Shown: positions 23,969-36,300 of the stretch, piece after piece
How the letters are laid out: each line of letters begins with the position of its first letter
How positions within the stretch are numbered: position 1 is the stretch's first letter
Assembly: GCF_964340395.1 (NCBI RefSeq)
Contig: NC_135565.1
Span: forward strand, 8,889,242 to 8,953,241
Length of the DNA: 64,000 bases
Reading direction: 5' to 3'
Origin: Glandiceps talaboti
Lineage: Eukaryota; Hemichordata; Enteropneusta; Spengelidae
The notes under the pieces: model-generated
Told to the model about the DNA's origin: nothing
Seen by the model: only the letters and a program-made list of their open reading frames with translations
Database searches by the model: none
Position numbers and translations under genes: made by a program

Positions 23969-25547
23969 TATGTGAATTATAATTATATAGATCAGGATGA
24001 AGTTTACAATTTGTTGAAAGTGAATTTACAAGAAGAACGACTGCTCACAGGGTTTAATTTGGATCAAAACGCCACAGGTCGATGTCGATCCCACCTTCAA
24101 GTTATTTGACCACTAAAGTGAAACCCTGCTGATTTGCGGTCCCCTTCGGCTGTGCAAAAAGAGATCGCTTCCTAATTTATTGCCAGAAGAATGTGCAACT
24201 TCCGAGGGCCACCCACAAGTTAGGACAAAACAAAGAATATGTTTAGATATATGTGTGACTGTCTTTCTGTCTGTCTCTGCCTCTGCCTGGCTTGCTGACC
24301 ATCTGTGTGTTTGTTATATTCTCTCCTCTTATAACGATGACTTTGAGGAGATTTGTCATGGAATCCTCAACACAGTTAATAACATATTACGGCATTTCCC
24401 TTTTACAGCTGTACAACTGTCAATTAGTAAGGCTACTCACACATCAATAACTGTCACGCTTGGTTGGATTGAGGACAGTGAGCGACCTGCAAACTACTCT
24501 TGGAAAGTGATGTATCGAGTGGAAGGAAGTGAAAGTCCCGGAGACTGGAAAAATAGTAATGGTACTGGAGGTACTGAGATAACAGTGCGGGATTTACAGC
24601 CGGATGCATCGTATGAATTTATAGGAGAAGTTACTGAAGAAGTTAACAGAGAAGCAAAGACATTTAGAACAGGTTGCTTGAGAAGCAGAACTTCCAAACC
24701 TCGTAAGTTATTCCTAATTATTATTGTTAATGGATTCTTTCTCCTAAATCCCGATAGGAAACGTGTGCGTGCATACCAATCCTGAATATAACCGAACTCC
24801 ATTCTGATGACTTCACCTACTACATACTCACAGGAAAAGAGAGTTGGAATGGCGCACTGCTTTCCTGGCTGCAAGTGTCGCTTAATAATACGTTTTAAAG
24901 TCACGCCAGCGAAGTGCGTTCATAATGATCAGTACGTCTTTCCTGGGACCTCTTATCCCCTGTGGCAGGTGAGAAGCCACTCAGCTATCATACAGCTTTG
25001 ACCTATGGACATAATGTATTCACAGGAAGTTCATTTATTATATTACAAAAAAAGTCAGCTAACCATTAGTAAAGCCTGCCCTTGTGTACTGTGCGCGGTT
25101 TGTTACAATATTATTAGTATTTCCGTATACATTGCCATATTTTTATGGTTTTTATTATGGAGACCTCTTTATTGAATTAATATGTCAGCACAACACAAGC
25201 TTTTGTTTTAATCTATGCTATTACAACTTTTTTTTGCTGTCTTTGAAACTCCCATTTTGTACTTATTGTTTACATCACTTTTTAATGAAAGACATGAGTT
25301 GTTTGTGAACTACCAATATTTTATTATAAATACCCCATTAGTAATATAGAAACAAACAGTGCACCGTACCTGGTCTCATCCTGAACACAATTCGAATTCT
25401 CCATGCAATAAAAATGGTAATATTCAAGTTCTAGAACCTTCTGATAATACTACATGCTAACACTTCTAATGACAAAGGTGAAGTGAATAGTTAAAACATA
25501 TCTTTACAGTTGACTAGAGCATTTTAAAGTCAGTCAGTCTGTTCGCG

Positions 25548-25595
<48 letters not shown>

Positions 25596-28500
25596 ATATA
25601 TGAAAATATTTGTGGACATATATCTCTTGTGTTCATCGGCATCAGAAAAAAAGTCATGCATCTGTACCTTTAAGTACAATTCTAATGACTTTAAAATTCG
25701 TTGCTTTTCATTACAGCCCGAATCGATGTTTACACAACAAACGTTACAGACAAATCCATCATGGTGGAATGGAAAATATGGGGTAAAGGTATAGGTGGCC
25801 GAATATATAGTGTGGAATATCGAAGTCGAGATGATGATGGAATGCAAAAATGGGAGGAAAATGTCACTAAAAGGGGCAAACAAAAATGCGAGTTGAAGAA
25901 TTTGAAAGTCAACACAGAATATGAGATTAAGGTAAAAGAACGTGGCTCACTCGAAGAAAGCGAAGTGATACGAGAATGGACTAACGTAACAAGTAAGTTG
26001 GAAATTATTCAATCACGTTACAAGTGCACAGAAACTGGAGCTATGACTCTGCAGTTATCGTGGTGTTGTTTAACAAAATAAAAATATACATCATTACTAT
26101 TAATTAACAACCTGCCAAGGACAAAGCCAAGTTATTCAATCAATATTTTAATCAAATATTATGAAACGATGTCTTAGGTGTGAAGCCAATTCAACGTTCT
26201 CAACCTTATCTTCTCAATTTGTACAGATAGGAGATAAAGGTGACATTTTTTTTCCTTTTTAATTTGAAGGTCGTGATGACGTCACAGAATTACCACTCAT
26301 GCGTGCTACATTTGAAAAAAGTGGTGGACTAGTGATGGATAACGGAGGCCTGTATTATCTCTACCTCAGGCCAAACGCTGTTTCTACAGAGAGTGGCTTC
26401 TTACAAGCAACAGTCGGCATTGTAGATGGCCATTTTGACAAAAATCGGGATGCCATAAGGATTTCAAATAATTTCCAAATACATTGTCCGGACAACAATA
26501 CCCATATGAACGTAGGGTTACCAGTCAGTGTCCCTTCAGAAGAAGGTTCGATGGCCCCACAACTTTGTCGGCTTGACCAACATGGTGAAAATCAAACTTA
26601 CGAGGTCCAGAAGGAAGGGAATGTTTACTTGACACAGTCCGACTCACGGTCGTTTGGAACTGCCCATGCCGTAATCTTGCAACCGGGTTTGTACACCTTC
26701 ATATCGGGTCATAAAGTTGACAAAGAAAGTAATCTCAAGAAGACAATGAAGATTATCATTTATGTCATCCAAACTGGACAAGCTGCTTCAACCAACATTT
26801 GTGTTCGTGTACATTTAATTAGTGATACCGGTGACACCGAACAGGTCAGTATTCTAAGTACTTGGGGTAAACCTTTTAAAAATAAATATTGAAACAAATC
26901 GAAGATCATCACCTGTAAAGTTTCTTTTACTCTGTATTTCAACACATTGGTAATTTGTCATGCAAATTATATTTGTTATTTTTAATTCAAAGATGATGTT
27001 GTATAGTTGGCTATTTCAAAAAACATATAGTAAGCTATCTATTTAAGCCGTACACTTAATTTACTCAGACAATGTTAAATGAAACAATTTATCAATTGTT
27101 AAACAATTTATCAATTGTTCTTTAATTGATTTTAAAGTAACGTCACGTTTTATTGTTTTCTGGTGGTTTAGGGCTCATGCACTTCATGCTTTTTGTTTTT
27201 GTTCATATAATATATATAATGTCTTAGTAGAAACATATTCCATATTGATAATATGAATCATAATCAAACTCTGAAGTTTCATTTTCACCGTGTAGATGGT
27301 GGATGAGAAGGAACGAAATCTGCAGGAGACAGTTGGTGGATACAGCTACAAGTGGCATAAACCATGGTGGTTTCTATTGGCACGCAATAAGGGAGATGTT
27401 AAAATATCAATTGAGGGACCGGATGACGAAAACTGGAGAAACAACAACAACCCGGTATAAACACTTTCTTCAAGTTTTAGTAATAGTCCTTACAGCAGAT
27501 TCACACGTTTTTTTTTCAATACAATATTCCACATACGTCGGGAATGACCTTGATGCTAGTGATAAATAATTAAATTTAATTTACCGCACCAGTGCTAGAA
27601 TAGAAGGATCGGGACCACACCAAGATTTATAACTTGAAACTTTATTTCATCGTTGTTGCTCCGAGTTCAGCGTCACGGCTGAACACCTGCAAAGGAACGC
27701 CAAGGTCCCTGTCTCAGGCCAAGCCTGGAGGCGACTCCCTAAATTTTACAAAACCACTTTACAGGAAAACTCGGGATGTCTTTGTCTAAACATGAGTGTA
27801 TGTAAATTACAAAACAACGCTTACATGTAATGAGCGTTTGCGAATTTGAAACAAAGGGACACCATGGGGACAATTGTTTTCCTGACATGCCATCTTTTAA
27901 AATACTAAACTAGTAGATACTACTACATACTGGCTTTGTATTTATAGCACTACATACTACTACTTACTGGCTTGGTATTCATAGCACTACATACTGGCTT
28001 GATATTCATAGCACTACATTCTACTACACACTGATTTGAAATTGAGTGTGCAATTTTCAATTTTGGCCAATTTAGTTTGGGGGGGGGGGGGTAAGTTTAT
28101 GAACTAATGATCCCAGCCCTTTAAGGTTCTATTATCAAACGTTGACTGACTTGATTAATCTTACATGTTATTTTGCGTGTATCACTGTTATTCCAGATTG
28201 GTAAATTCAACCGTGATATCTCCTTGATTGAAAATGAGCCTCAATTCCATGAGTTCAGCTTCAGGTGGACGGATCAAAATGAGAGAAGTTCAATACCACA
28301 GCACTACCGAGCAACGGTTAAGTTATGCCAAGTAAACGACCAGAGTGATGATGAAGTCTCAGAACCAATTGATTACATAATCAGGGATACAGAAAACGTA
28401 AGTGAAGAATATATAACTCTTTGCTAGGATAACCAACATCTTAAAGACAATGTCTGGTATTTTTCGCCAAAAAAATAAATTCTGGTTAGAATGTTTTGCC

Positions 28501-29150
28501 ATTTCTTTAATCTCAACAAACCTGCCACTCGATCATCTTTTATGGTGGTTACTCTTTCTTTTCTTTTTTGTACTTGAGAAAGTGTGTATGTGGGACAGAT
28601 GTCATTTACTTGTTCAAGATTGGCACGGTAGTTGTCTTCAACGTGATTTATTTATCAGCAAATATGCTAAAATTAAACTAATCATTCAACTTTCTGTCAC
28701 TGCAAACGAAATATTCTGAATAGCATTCATAAATTCGATCACTCTTCTCTTGCATAGAGAGTTGGAGATATCAGTCGCCCACGGAGACCAGTGGAAGAGA
28801 TTGCAAGCCCACTTTTTACACCCGAAGAGTGGATACAAATATGTACGTTACTCGATAATCGTCAACTCGATGACAACGATTGGAGAAAGTTTGCTGACGA
28901 GTGTCGCAAGTATGGAATAGGAAGCATCGATGTACAATTTATTAGGATGGTACAACAAAAGCAACATGAAAACGCAGCATTCAGCCCTACTGGCGAGCTT
29001 TTAAGTATGTGGGAGTCCAAAGAAGGGAAGACCACAGAGAACAGTTACAAGACGTTACATAATACATTCGACAGTATGAAGAGAGCGGATGTGATGAACG
29101 TAATAGGTGTCGCTTACCAGAGACGTTTCAGAAAAGCCATCAGTGAATAA
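16622..29150 (+). CDS. nine-exon protein: helical N-terminus, four FN3, ZU5, UPA and Death domains (1,054 aa)
   Basis: Exons: 16622-17348, 21715-21993, 23582-23842, 24409-24702, 25717-25992, 26270-26844, 27296-27454, 28197-28397, 28758-29150. All junctions are GT-AG and every phase matches, giving 1,055 codons including TAA. Residues 1-242 are helical and unrecognised; 243-335, 336-422, 423-520 and 521-612 are FN3 domains, one per exon, all phase 1-1; 613-~750 is ZU5-like; ~760-910 is UPA-like; ~944-1045 is a Death domain. ZU5-UPA-Death is the signalling cassette of UNC5, PIDD and ankyrins. No signal peptide or membrane segment is visible, so the protein should be cytoplasmic, with FN3 domains in an unusual place. 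It could be a death-domain adaptor or inflammasome-like scaffold. This architecture is not one I know by name. Confidence is high for the exon chain and lower for function. Confidence 0.85.
17405..17516. repeat. GGAT/GGAC-type imperfect tetranucleotide repeat
   Basis: Repeated GGATGGATGGACGAACGGAC variants. The Trp/Met/Asp-rich ORF through it is an artefact. Confidence 0.9.
18201..18382. mobile_element. 182-bp foldback element (MITE-like)
   Basis: The left arm starts AATCTGATCATTAAAATCCG and continues through GATGTAGATGTCGGCTAA. The right arm (about 18313-18382) is its reverse complement, ending GCCGACATCTACATCGGATT and TTAATCAGATT. The arms are about 70 bp, with a few mismatches and a short central spacer. 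This is the form of a miniature inverted-repeat element; its superfamily is unknown and no target duplication is certain. Confidence 0.85.
21715..21993 (+). CDS. exon 2: FN3 domain 1
   Basis: Residues 243-335. SSTLTVTWKAAGKTDGYPQR, FYIQVEGQQ, RYRYRLTDLKNDTEFTLSLS. The conserved Trp in VTW, the Tyr/Phe strands and the L.DL...T.F.L.L pattern match fibronectin type III. Flanked by GCGTAG and GTAAGT. Confidence 0.88.
21994..23581 (+). other. intron 2 of the FN3-ZU5-Death gene
   Basis: Holds the (TAG)n tract and a C-run at 22371-22380. No coding exon recognised; the minus-strand ORF at 22332-22628 has no domain. Confidence 0.6.
22138..22246. repeat. (TAG)n microsatellite
   Basis: About 36 TAG/GTA triplets with one AGCAGGAG interruption, in intron 2. 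Confidence 0.97.
23582..23842 (+). CDS. exon 3: FN3 domain 2
   Basis: Residues 336-422. TETSFTLTWPTQTNIQSFKL, EYRPA, VPFRLDNLTPDTEYQIQVTA. This is the FN3 signature L.P.TEY.I.V with the early Trp. Phase 1 on both sides. Confidence 0.92.
23912..23963. repeat. (GT)n microsatellite
   Basis: About 26 GT repeats just after the exon 3 donor, inside the 566-bp intron 3 (23843-24408). The rest of that intron shows nothing recognisable. Confidence 0.97.
24409..24702 (+). CDS. exon 4: FN3 domain 3
   Basis: Residues 423-520. THTSITVTLGWIEDSERPAN, YSWKVMYRVEG, ITVRDLQPDASYEFIGEV. It has the FN3 DLQP..SYEF pattern, with an insertion near SPGDWKNSNGTGG. Acceptor TTTTACAG, donor GTAAGT. Confidence 0.88.
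24703..25716 (+). other. intron 4 of the FN3-ZU5-Death gene
   Basis: Contains a (GT)n tract at 25552-25594 just before exon 5. ORFs at 24807-25308 have no domain. Confidence 0.6.
25552..25594. repeat. (GT)n microsatellite
   Basis: About 21 GT repeats, 120 bp upstream of the exon 5 acceptor. Confidence 0.97.
25717..25992 (+). CDS. exon 5: FN3 domain 4
   Basis: Residues 521-612. VTDKSIMVEWKIWGKGIGG, RIYSVEYRSRDDDG, CELKNLKVNTEYEIKVKERG. It has the FN3 V.W...Y.VEYR...L.NL..NTEYEI.V pattern. Phase 1-1. Confidence 0.92.
26270..26844 (+). CDS. exon 6: ZU5-like domain and start of UPA domain
   Basis: Residues 613-804. GGLVMDNGGLYYLYLRPNAV is the ZU5 opening (GG.L...V...). NNFQIHCPDNNTHMNVGLPV and SVPSEEGS match the vVqC.P.g..f..PV.l.vP core. 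VILQPGLYTFISG resembles its last strand. The exon end (KTMKIIIYVIQTGQAASTNI, CVRVHLISDT) starts the UPA-like part, where UPA domains have a Y.I.......i.vR.h.i.D strand pair. Ends phase 0, unlike the FN3 exons. Confidence 0.75.
26845..28196 (+). other. introns 6 and 7 with short tandem repeats
   Basis: Apart from exon 7 (27296-27454) this holds AT-rich sequence, a GCACTACATACT-based tandem repeat at about 27935-28035 and a G-run at 28080-28091. No other exon recognised. Confidence 0.6.
27296..27454 (+). CDS. exon 7: UPA-like domain, middle
   Basis: Residues 805-857, phase 0-0. MVDEKERNLQETVGGYSYKW, HKPWWFLLARNKGDVKISIE, then GPDDENW. It matches the UPA layout of a variable acidic loop followed by L.L....GDV.I.I....W. 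The GTGTAG acceptor and GTATAA donor keep the frame. Confidence 0.7.
28197..28397 (+). CDS. exon 8: UPA-like domain, end, and linker
   Basis: Residues 858-924, phase 0-0. FNRDISLIENEPQFHEFSFR, RATVKLCQVND and a polar linker DQSDDEVSEPIDYIIRD. The h.FsF strand followed by a V.LCQV strand matches the end of the UPA fold (compare the C.F.LE and KLCVRQV region in UNC5). Confidence 0.72.
28398..28757 (+). other. intron 8 of the FN3-ZU5-Death gene
   Basis: 360 bp of AT-rich sequence between phase-0 exons. The ORF at 28450-28719 is not supported by domain or splice evidence. Confidence 0.6.
28758..29150 (+). CDS. exon 9: C-terminal Death domain
   Basis: Residues 925-1054. A linker (RVGDISRPRRPVEEI) precedes FTPEEWIQICTLLDNRQLDD, NDWRKFADECRKYGIGSID, FSPTGELLSMWESKEGK and TTENSYKTLHNTFDSMKRAD. 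The DWR motif, the LL..W helix and the T...L...L..M.R.D helix are typical of Death domains. It ends QRRFRKAISE at TAA 29148. It is similar to the Death domain at 2496-2840 (minus strand). Confidence 0.9.
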   Translation, partial: RVGDISRPRRPVEEIASPLFTPEEWIQICTLLDNRQLDDNDWRKFADECRKYGIGSIDVQFIRMVQQKQHENAAFSPTGELLSMWESKEGKTTENSYKTLHNTFDSMKRADVMNVIGVAYQRRFRKAISE

Positions 29151-30255
<1,105 letters not shown>

Positions 30256-32245
30256 CAGTTCCCGTCATGTCATCCCGATGGACAGTACAAGTAGCCAATG
30301 AGAGGATCGATGATGTCATCTTTTCAGTCAACTGGTCAGAGGTTACGCGCGTTTGTTCTTATATCCATTACTCCACGCCTAACTTCCTGTCTACATGGTC
30401 GAGCACTTCAATGGTCAATCGTACCCTACGGCGTGTATGGTTCGTGGCTTACGGGAGTTTTCGGCGTGGCTGAGCTTTTAAAATCAGGGTAAATATGGTA
30501 CTCTTCTTTCTCAGTTTTAAATTTTGACTACATGCTGGATAAAAAAGAGCTGTCAATATAACTTTGTAAAGAATAAATTGCCAAAGTGAACACCTCTCAA
30601 CACAATGCTACTTGATTGGGACTCGAGACTACACTGTCACTAGTACACTGTCGATAGTCGTTCGTTCGTGCCTTTTTTGCTACATTTTATCTAAAACGAA
30701 AGTCGTCGCATTGCTCCGAACCGGGGCAATACTATAACCGATGTACTGATTATTTCGCAACATCACAGCAAGTGCCAGATAGGCATTCACAGTTTCCTAT
30801 CAGTACGGGTGTATTCAGTGCTACGGAGCGAGGCGACGACTAGCACAGGCAAATGTGTATATTATCTTTTATAACTGGCTAAAACACGTAAGGTTGTGAA
30901 CTAAGGAATAGCATTCTGTATAAACAAAAAACGTGTTAAAGGGTAAGATTTCAATTGATTGTTATTAATGTAATTTGTTCTAAATTGATCGAAATATTTT
31001 TGTTGAGAATATAAATTCAAATGTGGGTAATATTGTGACTTGGAAATACTACGAATCAATATTTATGCTGATAATTTGATAAAACAGTGATATGGTATTT
31101 GGTGAAAATAAGTATTTTGTACCCATTGAAACGATATTTCTTTAACATGTATTAGTGTGAAGAAATACTAATCAGCACACTAATTTGGTTGATGTTCAGG
31201 GGTTTCTTGTTTGTTGGCCGTGACTGACAATTAGTAACAAATCACCTGATTTGTTCCATCACATCAAAACTTTAATTTTATCTCATATGCAAGACTTTGC
31301 ACGCACACCTATATTTTTGTTTTGTTTTGAAACAGTTTCCACAATTGTCCCGTGAAATTACTCAGCAGTGATTTGAATTGAAATCAATGTCTAATTTAAA
31401 TTTCTGGTTCTCTCTTGTCAACAGATGAAAAATTACACGTTTGTACAAGATGAAAGTCTTCCTCTACATAAAGTCAAATGTGAAGATATTGACTGACATG
31501 CTGAAAACTATTTATAGCAGGACTCAGGACCATTGCAAACAAGTGAAGTTTAATACATGTTACAAAGTGTAAACTGAAGCAGATGATATATTTTATGTAT
31601 TTATATATTTTATTAGCCACATATATATATTACATATTCATTTTTATTTATTTTCTCCATGTTAAATAAAGTATTGAAAATACAACTGCAGAGAGTTGTT
31701 ATCTTTCACATTACATCATTTTACGTTTCTCCAAAGCTTGACAGTTCATGGCCCCCATGAAGTGTTTAACTTATAAATGAGCCATAAGAGTCTTCTCAAA
31801 AACAAGTCAAGTTTGAATGAATCATCAACCAGATACTACTTCAATAGAACAGATAAGCCAATCATTGAGGAACATGTTTGGTATGGTAATATCACAACTA
31901 AACTGTCATTGTTACATGAAATAGATTGCACTAATCCTGGTATATGTTACAAGGACATAGTCAAGATCAACCTAGTAAATAGTCCAAGCTAGAAGTAGAC
32001 AAAAAGAAGAGATTGAATTTTGTGTTACAAACCACCAAATATGTACAGGAGCTTGATAATGTTCTTTCCTGGAGAAGATTTATGAAGTGAGTTGAAAAAC
32101 AGACTGTCCTTTTGTAAATGTATCCATATGGGACTGTTGTGCTCACAGCTACTTAAATTTTATATTGAAGGTTTATTTCTACTATCTCAATAGTGAGAAG
32201 GTCATCGACTTCCTCGTACAATTCAATGTGTTTTTCTTTTTTCGC

Positions 32246-32341
32246 CTATTTTGTTTCAACAAGTTTCTTGTTTACTTCTAATCTGTATTCATCAATAGCA
32301 GTTAGATCATGAGGGTTGTCGACTTCCGGATGTAAATCCAT
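32246..32341 (-). pseudogene. coding-like fragment inside the 3.6-kb element
   Basis: After a GTATAG acceptor on the minus strand, the frame reads MDLHPEVDNPHDLTAIDEYR and LEVNKKLVETK, then TAG. The same frame continues beyond the stop with another acidic stretch (KHIELYEEVDDLLTIEIVEI). It could be exon 2 of a gene starting MATAES at 33574. Function unknown. Confidence 0.25.
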
Positions 32342-33555
32342 CTATACACTTGTGGGACAGTCACAGAGAGCCTGAGAGCTATAAAAACAAAACAAAAGAA
32401 AAACATTTGTATGGATCATAATAAAATATAACCATGCATACACAGCAGATAAATTAACTAGAATAAATTTATAGAAATAACTAAGATGATACACATTACA
32501 AAATGACATAAATCAAAGTAAAATTCTGTTAACTTTGGAACTCGGGCAAATCTGGTAACATAATGTGCTGGGTATGATGGTTATCAGAGTACTATCAACC
32601 ATATCTGTTGTTGTTGTTGTTGTTGTTACTACTATTAAAATTATCACATCTTGGATTACATTTTGTTTTATGGCCTGTTTTCAAGTGCATGTTTACTATG
32701 TCAGATCATAAGCAAGTGACACAAAGTAATAATAAGATATTGCAGTACGTGATATCGGGAATATGTCTCACATACCCTCTTACACTAGTCTCAATTTTGA
32801 TATCTCCTGGCTCGATTTGCTTTGGCTCTGTGGATGGTGCTAACAAGACTGACGATGATGCTGTCGGACGAAAAAAAATTCATTAGTACTCTATCGACCA
32901 ATATTGAAAGCAGCTGGCAAAAATTGACACAAATAATTTATCTGTAACAGTTACATTACCTACCAAGTGCCAACATATGATTACATTTACGATTGTATAC
33001 ACATGCTTTGCATACGATGTACGTCTACGTCTACGCGTCTAATCCATTTACTCACGCATATATCCGACGATCGATCGACAATGAAGCTTTCATCCACTAT
33101 CACGCATGTAAATAAGGCTTACGTTACCGTGATTACGTTTTCCAGAAATTCGTTTTAGAACTCGGATAGCTATTCCCTCACCAAAACAAATCTACTCCAA
33201 GAAAGTCAACAGGCGCTAGGCTGACAGTGACAAACAACGTGTCACACATAGTACACAGTGTTGAATACGTGGACACTCTCGCTCTGATCACCGAGAATTT
33301 ACACTGCTCCCGAAAAAACGCGCCCCATCGCGCCCCATTGTCCGACAAAAAAATATGACCCCTCGTTGTAAAGCTTGGAAAATCCTCTTTCAGACTGACT
33401 ACAGCGATATATGCAAAGGAAAACCTCTAAAAATACATTTAGTCTTACATATGTACCCATGAACTTAGCACGGACTTTTGAGCAAAATCTGACCTCGCTG
33501 CCAGACCGATCAATAGGTCAAAAAGGGATGATAACTCGTACGAGCTCGTACTTAC

Positions 33556-33574
33556 CGCTTTCAGCAGTTGCCAT
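33556..33574 (-). CDS. possible first exon MATAES of a gene inside the 3.6-kb element
   Basis: On the minus strand AAAG-ATG opens six codons and then meets a strong donor, AGCG|GTAAGT. A short start exon next to a TIR is common in DNA transposons, but the downstream exons are unproven. Confidence 0.25.
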
Positions 33575-33815
33575 CTTTCTTCGTACGTCGTATATAGTGG
33601 CACGTGTGGCATGTTTACATCCGAAAACTACCGAATCTTTTAAACAAAGGGCGAAACTTCTGCCGACAAGTTCCGAAGACTTGGGGAAGAATGGCGGTGA
33701 GCCGTGCTCATGAATATTCATGATATTTCGTGACGCTGAAAGATTCCAGTTCACTGAATGGTCGAGCGTGTGGCAGTGAACTGTCCATCGGGATGACATG
33801 ACGGGAACTGATAAA

Positions 33816-34938
33816 TTACCTTTTATGTATTTTGTGCTGTTGATGATGGTATCAGAGCTGTTACTTTTTATGTTACTACATATGCACCTTCCGAGTTCAA
33901 ATACCATTATCCCCCAGTCATAGCGTTAGATATTGGCAAGGATCATACATCGACCTCCTTGCCTTCCAACTTGTACATTTTCCCTTGTAATAAAAGGAAT
34001 TATAAAACTTACAAATACATTGCAACATGAAACTATTGCCTACTAACTAGTTTTAAATGAGATATTTTAGATGAATAGCAGAGTTTGTTGAAGGGTAGAT
34101 TTGGAAAAGACCGAATCATATAAGGCAATGCTTAAATTATATTTTACGCAGTAGGACAAATCATGTTATCATATGACCCTTGTCATGATCATTGACCCAA
34201 AGTGTGCGAAAGTACACGAGCTGTATGTAGATCCTATGCATTTGAAGTCAGTGTGTCTTGACGGCCAAAGTAAATATCTCCAGATGAGGTCTTCCATTTT
34301 TTCAGTTTGAATGCATAGATTTCGATTTTAGGAAATTAATGTTCGGCATTGGACATAAACATAACAAAACCAATTTCCAAAACCTCACTTTATTTTAACT
34401 ATTGATTGCTTAACACTTGCATGAACTCAATGAATGAATTTAACGCCCCCCAAAAAACCGCGTGATCGTTTGATAGATTATATATATAAAGAAAATATTG
34501 GAGAATAACATAATTATAGCAGCGCCAGTAATATCAAAGAAAAATTGGGGAAAGTAATGGCAATTGTAAATGTTTTGACATATATTTCGAATACAGTAGA
34601 ACGGACGCACGTTGTCGTGACGTATTTAGGGTTATGTCTAGTGTAGAGAAGTTTGTGTCATCACTATTTCACATCCATGTTGTAGCTTCATACTCTGTCA
34701 CAATAATACACAATAGTATAGAGTCAATATCCGTTACATTTCACATGATATCACACAGATGCAAGTTTCAAATTTTTGTTTGTTTTTATATCACACATGG
34801 TAGCCTAAACTATGTTTGTAAATTCTGTAATATTTGTAATTAGCACTATATTGTCTCACAATGAATAGATTTGTGAATTTTAGCACAGCTGAATTTCTTA
34901 GGTTCAGTAGTGCTGTATAGGCATGGACAAGTGTCCGA

Positions 34939-34972
<34 letters not shown>

Positions 34973-36300
34973 GTCTGTCTGCCTGTCTATCTGCGTTGCG
35001 TGTGTGTGTAAACAATTTGATTGAAATTTTATGTTAAAGTTCTTGTGGTTGTGTACATTAAGAATTGTTTATAACATGACCCCAACATATACAGTGATAT
35101 GCAATTACCTCTAAAAAAATATGTCTTTTGGTCAAAAAACTATTTATTACAAAATGACTGAGCATATGTGAACTGACATTTAAGCACTCGGCAACCAGAT
35201 AAACATACGATAAACTACGATAATCGACTTGATCAAACATTAGTCATGTAACTTGCATTATTAATTCATCACCTGAAATATGTCAATAAAATATAATGAT
35301 TAATTCAAACGAGTGTTTGGTTATCTTTTCTAGTGTGGTACAAACGACACGTGCTGATCAGCAATTTAAGTGAAACACGGAATGTTAGTTGACGTTATTT
35401 GAATATTGAAAGACCCATTATACACATCGTCGGCCGTTTCTTTATTGCTGTTGCCTTGACAAAACATATCATACAGTCTAATGAAATTTCACAAAATTAC
35501 ATGTTTTGACTTATCGTATAAAATGTATAACGACTGATACGCTTTGTTTGTACAACTGAGATTATTGGCAGCAGTTTAAATTTAGGACGATATGGATGAT
35601 GCATTTAGGAAAGTTCCATTACGGTTTTTAGGGGTGTTGGCTTCTTGTTTGTAGACTGTACAATTTAAACTAGTAAGGTCATAAGGGGTGAGTGACCTGG
35701 ACTTGCTTATTTATCTATATATGCAGTAGCCATGATGTCGGTGAATATTTTCCATCACACTTGCACCACATTGGAATCTCACATTCAAAATAGTTATATT
35801 GACGTGCAGTACATTTACAAGTCTCTTGGTTTGTAATCGAAGCCAACAGGGCAATTTGGTGACCATTCTAAGGGCATTCTAATTTGTTTGTATGACTGTA
35901 TTCATACTCGATAAGATACCGAAATTTACGCTCAGCTGAAAACGTTTCTCATTTGGTAGGTGACGTGGTCGTGGCATACCTCCAGCACCTCGGGGCTCCA
36001 TAGTCTCCCCTTCAGCCATAAATTGTTCGAAGCCTGGTACATTTCCCTGGTAAGAATACATTCTGTTGAGGTACAACTCTCTACAAAGCGGTCTATTCCT
36101 TTGGAAATGTATAGTGTAAGTTCAAAAACCATAGCTTTGGCCAATGACTTTTATGCACTTTTCCTTGCATGGATTTGAATACCTCTACATATTTTTACAT
36201 ATCTTTGAATACGGTTTATCTTGAAAATTCATGTCGAAACTCGACGTACAGGCGAAGACATGTCGAAACTCAACTAAAACTTGAAAAAAATATATATACA
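33816..36300. other. intergenic region, no gene recognised
   Basis: AT-rich. Holds the CTGT tetranucleotide repeat (34938-34993). Short ORFs, for example 35879-36178 on both strands, overlap each other and carry no domain. Confidence 0.5.
34938..34993. repeat. (CTGT)n tetranucleotide repeat
   Basis: About 14 imperfect CTGT units, with CTAT and GCCTGTC interruptions. Confidence 0.95.

Larger units (their letters stand above)
30256..33810. mobile_element. 3.56-kb DNA transposon with 31-bp perfect terminal inverted repeats
   Basis: The left end (30256-30286) begins CAGTTCCCGTCATGTCATCC and ends CGATGGACAGT. The right end (33780-33810) is the exact reverse complement. Both ends are flanked by ATAAA (30251-30255 and 33811-33815), a candidate 5-bp target-site duplication. 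Similarity continues inward (TTTTCAGTCAACTGG against CATTCAGTGAACTGG). No transposase domain is recognised inside, so it is non-autonomous or highly degraded. Possible gene pieces: a minus-strand start exon MATAES at 33574-33556, a minus-strand acidic fragment at 32341-32246 and a plus-strand AATAAA near 31666. Confidence 0.8.

Noticed and set aside
28450-28719. 89-aa ORF in intron 8 of the Death gene
   Set aside because: Would add a frame break between two exons that join perfectly in phase 0.
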